Assembly: GCF_002285635.2 (NCBI RefSeq)
Contig: NZ_CP023049.2
Location: forward strand, 124,001 to 188,000
Length of the DNA stretch: 64,000 nucleotides
DNA from: Chryseobacterium piperi
GTDB lineage: Bacteria > Bacteroidota > Bacteroidia > Flavobacteriales > Weeksellaceae
Direction: 5' to 3'
A program made the position numbers and the translations under genes. The notes beneath the pieces were generated by a model, which was not told where the DNA came from, did not search any database, and worked only from the letters and a program-made list of their open reading frames with translations. Shown here one piece after another: positions 61,580-64,000 of this stretch (within the stretch, counting starts at the first letter, position 1; each line of letters begins with the position of its first letter).

Positions 61580-62374
61580 TTACTTTAAAAAAGGATAAGT
61601 AAAAAATATAATATGAATTAGGTTTAATAAAAAGTGACTTAAAATATTCAGGAAAATATTTTTAGATTTTTGATAGATAAGCCCATACATCGCCCCTGCA
61701 ATTACTGCATATAATACATATTCTATTCCTCCTTGCCAGTGAAGGGCTCCAAAAGCTAGAGCAGCAATAAAAACAGCAATGACTTCCCTGTGTTTTATGG
61801 GTAATAATGATAAATGCCTCTGAAAGAAACCTCTAAACAGTACTTCCTCTGCCATGGTCACTATGAGTAGGTTATTAAGTGCCCAAATAAAGAAATAACT
61901 GTAAAATTTAAAATCAAATTTCACGAAATTAAATAGTAAGGAAAGCCCCATCAGTAATAAGATGGCTGCTAGTATAAGATGCCAGGACTTTTTCAATGCT
62001 GATTTTAGGTGGGTATTCATTGGAACTACCAATAAAAGCAAAATAAGTCCTGTTAATGTTTTATCTATATTAAAATACATAGTAAAAGGAACTGCATCTT
62101 TTGAAACTTGTATTTTATCAAAAATAAGAACGTTATTAAATCCCGGTAGGATATGTTGAAAAAGGACAATGGAAATAATAAAAATAACAAAGGCTAAACT
62201 ATGATATAAATAGCGGGCATATTTTTTATTGTTTTCAAGACTGCGATACAAATATACCAAAGCATAAAAGGCTGATATAATGAGTGCTCCGGTAATTGAA
62301 ATAAGCTGAGTTAAAAGACTCGTTATTACAATAGAAACCAATATGCTTGTTTTGACAGCTTCTTTTCTTTCCAT
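61580..62374 (-). CDS. CPBP family intramembrane glutamic protease
   Basis: This 264-residue protein has about eight hydrophobic helices. The three CPBP/Abi motifs are present: EE176-177xxxR181 (AEEVLFRGF), FGALH212W and H247FLLN251. In this family, which includes Rce1, these residues form the membrane-embedded active site. Substrates in bacteria are mostly unknown; roles in bacteriocin self-immunity and protein maturation are known for relatives. It precedes no obvious target. The cupin gene upstream is 36 bp away on the same strand. Confidence 0.9.
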   Translation of the reverse strand: MERKEAVKTSILVSIVITSLLTQLISITGALIISAFYALVYLYRSLENNKKYARYLYHSLAFVIFIISIVLFQHILPGFNNVLIFDKIQVSKDAVPFTMYFNIDKTLTGLILLLLVVPMNTHLKSALKKSWHLILAAILLLMGLSLLFNFVKFDFKFYSYFFIWALNNLLIVTMAEEVLFRGFFQRHLSLLPIKHREVIAVFIAALAFGALHWQGGIEYVLYAVIAGAMYGLIYQKSKNIFLNILSHFLLNLIHIIFFTYPFLK

Positions 62375-62409
62375 AATGATGAAGTAATTTATTCGGTTCT
62401 AAAAAATGC

Positions 62410-62877
62410 CTATGGATTATTAGTCGTAATCACAAACATGATCAAAGGTTCATCTCCTGTGTTTTCTATAGAGTGATAACCTATAGAGTTTATGGCTGTG
62501 ATATCTCCTTTTTGAAGAATTTTTTTACGTTCAGGTCCCTGTGCTCCGGTTCTTTCACGATATTCTCCGGTTCCATGGATAACGACATACAATTCTTCTT
62601 CGTTTCGTTCATTATGGGTATGAAATCCGGATTCATCTCCTTTATTCAATAGAACCATATAAGCAGCCAGACGGTTATTGGCTAATTCTTTTTGATCAAA
62701 CATATGTATCATATATACGGTTCCGCTTCCACCGTACATGTTTTCACGTCTATCTATTCGTGTAATGGTTCGTTCGTCCTTGCCAAATGGCATTACATAC
62801 AGGTGAATATATTTTGAAACCTCTTGTATAACGTGATCAAATTCAGCGCCTTCAGGTAATATAACGGTGTCAGCCAT
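62410..62877 (-). CDS. Cupin domain protein
   Basis: This 155-residue single-domain cupin has cupin motif 1 GDESGFHTHNERNEEELYVVIHGTGEYRE (metal-binding His-x-His...Glu) and motif 2 GDITAINSIGYHSIENTGDEPLIMFVI (third His). The N-terminal 60 residues form an extra beta region (KYIHLYVMPFGKDERTITRI). It may be a metal-dependent dioxygenase/isomerase or a binding protein; the substrate is unknown. It sits between the CPBP and DUF1826-like genes, all on the minus strand. Confidence 0.88.
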   Translation of the reverse strand: MADTVILPEGAEFDHVIQEVSKYIHLYVMPFGKDERTITRIDRRENMYGGSGTVYMIHMFDQKELANNRLAAYMVLLNKGDESGFHTHNERNEEELYVVIHGTGEYRERTGAQGPERKKILQKGDITAINSIGYHSIENTGDEPLIMFVITTNNP

Positions 62878-62948
62878 GGGAGTTAAATATTAATGTATTG
62901 AAATTTATATAATTATAGTAATAGAAGCTATTATCTATCAAATATTTC

Positions 62949-63647
62949 TTAGCAAATCAAAAGCAGACGGTATTCACCATCCTTTTCAATCGGAGCCCTA
63001 TGCACACAAGGTAAGACTTGCTGTGTCGGATGATCTACCGCCAGACGCCAAAGATGTCCTAATCCTAAATTGACAGGTTTTGCATCGGGCTTAGGGTGAT
63101 AATGAAGATCGAAAAAATACTCTTTCAGGAAGTCCTCAAACTCAGACTCGGGACCGTTATGTAATTCTTTCAGTTTTTCCCGGATTTCCGGAATCAGAAT
63201 TTTTTGTTCCACCTGATTATTGGGTATAATATCACTGGCAGCCCCGTAATAGGTGCATAAAAAAGTATCCGTTCCAATGGGTGAGCGATCGACATGGTAG
63301 GAATATACATCTGTTGAAATGAAATCGAGCTCATCATCGCGATTATACCTTTTAAGTAAATTGAGTGAAGGTAATGCTCCGAAATCTGTCAGTAATTGTA
63401 AGTCACCTAAGATCGTTTCCCTTGCCATATTACCTTTTTCTGATACTTGCAGAGCTAATAGGTCTTCAATGGAAATTTCCGTAATATTCTCTTTCAGTTG
63501 AAGTTGATCTACAATTTCTTTAAAATCACCGGCTAACTTTCTATGCCAGCACAATGCATTTATACCACCTTGAAAATGGAAATTGACAAGTTCAGAAAAA
63601 GTAGAAACCACTTCAATTTGATGGTTGTCACAAAATATATCGCTCAT
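62949..63647 (-). CDS. DUF1826-like protein
   Basis: This 232-residue protein has no signal peptide. NALCWHRKLAGDF near residue 32, DVYSYHVDRSPIGTDTFLCTYYGAAS and the end PCVHRAPIEKDGEYRLLLIC recall DUF1826 (HxDxxPxRLLCTxxGPG...HRSP...RLLL), whose H-x-D and His/Arg pattern suggests an iron/2-oxoglutarate-type jelly roll. The middle region FEDFLKEYFFDLHYHPKP is not part of what I remember. Assignment is weak. It is co-directional with the cupin gene (71 bp). Confidence 0.5.
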   Translation of the reverse strand: MSDIFCDNHQIEVVSTFSELVNFHFQGGINALCWHRKLAGDFKEIVDQLQLKENITEISIEDLLALQVSEKGNMARETILGDLQLLTDFGALPSLNLLKRYNRDDELDFISTDVYSYHVDRSPIGTDTFLCTYYGAASDIIPNNQVEQKILIPEIREKLKELHNGPESEFEDFLKEYFFDLHYHPKPDAKPVNLGLGHLWRLAVDHPTQQVLPCVHRAPIEKDGEYRLLLIC

Positions 63648-63747
63648 ATTTTAGAATAAACAATTGAGTTGTTTAATTCATTGCAAAAATAAGGAATAGG
63701 GGAGAAGATCCTGCTAAAATTATATTGGTTTTATCATGTTACCGAAG

Positions 63748-64000
63748 TTAGTCTTCTAAAACCGGTGCATTTTCAGTAAGTGCTTTTATGGAGTCGGGAA
63801 GGAATGGTCTGCCGCCGGTAGACGGAACGCAGGTTCCTGTAAAAGTAGCTTTCGTAGTGACTTTACCGTTCAGAATAATGGCTTGCTTAAAGTGCAGTTT
63901 GGGAGCGTCATTCTTATCGCGGAACAGTTCACAGGTTACCGTGAAGGTGTCTCCTTTTTTCAAAGATCTCAAAAAGCTGATTGTATATTCGGATAAAACC
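63748..64000 (-). CDS. Acyl-CoA thioesterase-like hotdog protein, C-terminal part (partial)
   Basis: The frame enters from the right edge as VLSEYTISFLRSLKKGDTFTVTCELFRDKNDAPKLHFKQ (in parts), then AIILNGKVTTKATFTGTCVP and a tail ending ALTENAPVLED at the TAG 63748-63750. The strands around KKGDTFTVTCEL and KVTTKATFTGT match the 4HBT thioesterase hotdog fold. The N-terminal half with the catalytic region is outside the window, so substrate class cannot be judged. Confidence 0.65.
   Translation of the reverse strand, partial: VLSEYTISFLRSLKKGDTFTVTCELFRDKNDAPKLHFKQAIILNGKVTTKATFTGTCVPSTGGRPFLPDSIKALTENAPVLED

Overview
The window looks like a chromosomal segment from Chryseobacterium or a close relative (Bacteroidota, Flavobacteriia, Weeksellaceae). 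The evidence is the low GC, the TAnnTTTG-type -7 promoter elements, the porU-gldJ-murF order of type IX secretion/gliding bacteria, many SPII lipoproteins with an LTSC-type lipobox, and family choices typical of the group (Flavobacteria-type LptC, DUF6526, a TonB receptor in the urease locus). No rRNA, tRNA or CRISPR array was recognised.

Layout. 1-5.3 kb: porU (runs off the left edge), gldJ, murF and a NUDIX hydrolase. 5.3-7.8 kb: an island of decayed genes, comprising an unknown pseudogene, a frameshifted O-acyltransferase, a twice-frameshifted holin-like gene and a tiny lipoprotein. 8-13.6 kb: a SRPBCC-like protein, anmK, lptC, an outer-membrane barrel, a frameshifted aldehyde dehydrogenase and ohr with a palindromic operator. 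13.9-20.3 kb: holB, then a TetR-TolC-EmrA-EmrB tripartite efflux operon. 20.3-27.9 kb: DoxD/DoxA-like protein, SDR, AraC-MazG-like-Tag operon, and three HxlR paralogues (one dead) around a quinone-reductase-like gene, followed by an IS1595-family transposase. 27.9-37.6 kb: patatin, CorA, FabH, a secreted C1q-like protein, periplasmic thioredoxin, twin small lipoproteins and pruA. 38.5-49.7 kb: a urease locus, ureABC - outer-membrane protein - ureEFGD - nickel permease - urea transporter - TonB receptor - AraC. It supplies apoenzyme, metallochaperones, and metal and urea uptake across both membranes. 49.7-56.1 kb: topoisomerase IB, small envelope proteins, aminopeptidase P and mnmE.

56.1-58.9 kb is an AT-rich foreign-looking insert directly behind mnmE, a known genomic-island target. 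It carries an unrecognised 526-residue protein, two tiny overlapping ORFs, an excisionase-like HTH protein and a 16-bp inverted repeat. 58.9-64 kb holds an outer-membrane protein, an LLM monooxygenase with divergent AraC, a CPBP protease, a cupin, a DUF1826-like protein and a partial thioesterase.

The most interesting non-coding signal is a compound intergenic repeat found at three loci (about 29.6-30.4, 35.7-35.9 and 53.9-54.6 kb). It contains a hairpin whose stem sequence varies with compensation between copies. A second pattern is three genes (murF, an AraC gene, mnmE) with a -7 element exactly 4 nt before the ATG, which suggests leaderless mRNAs.
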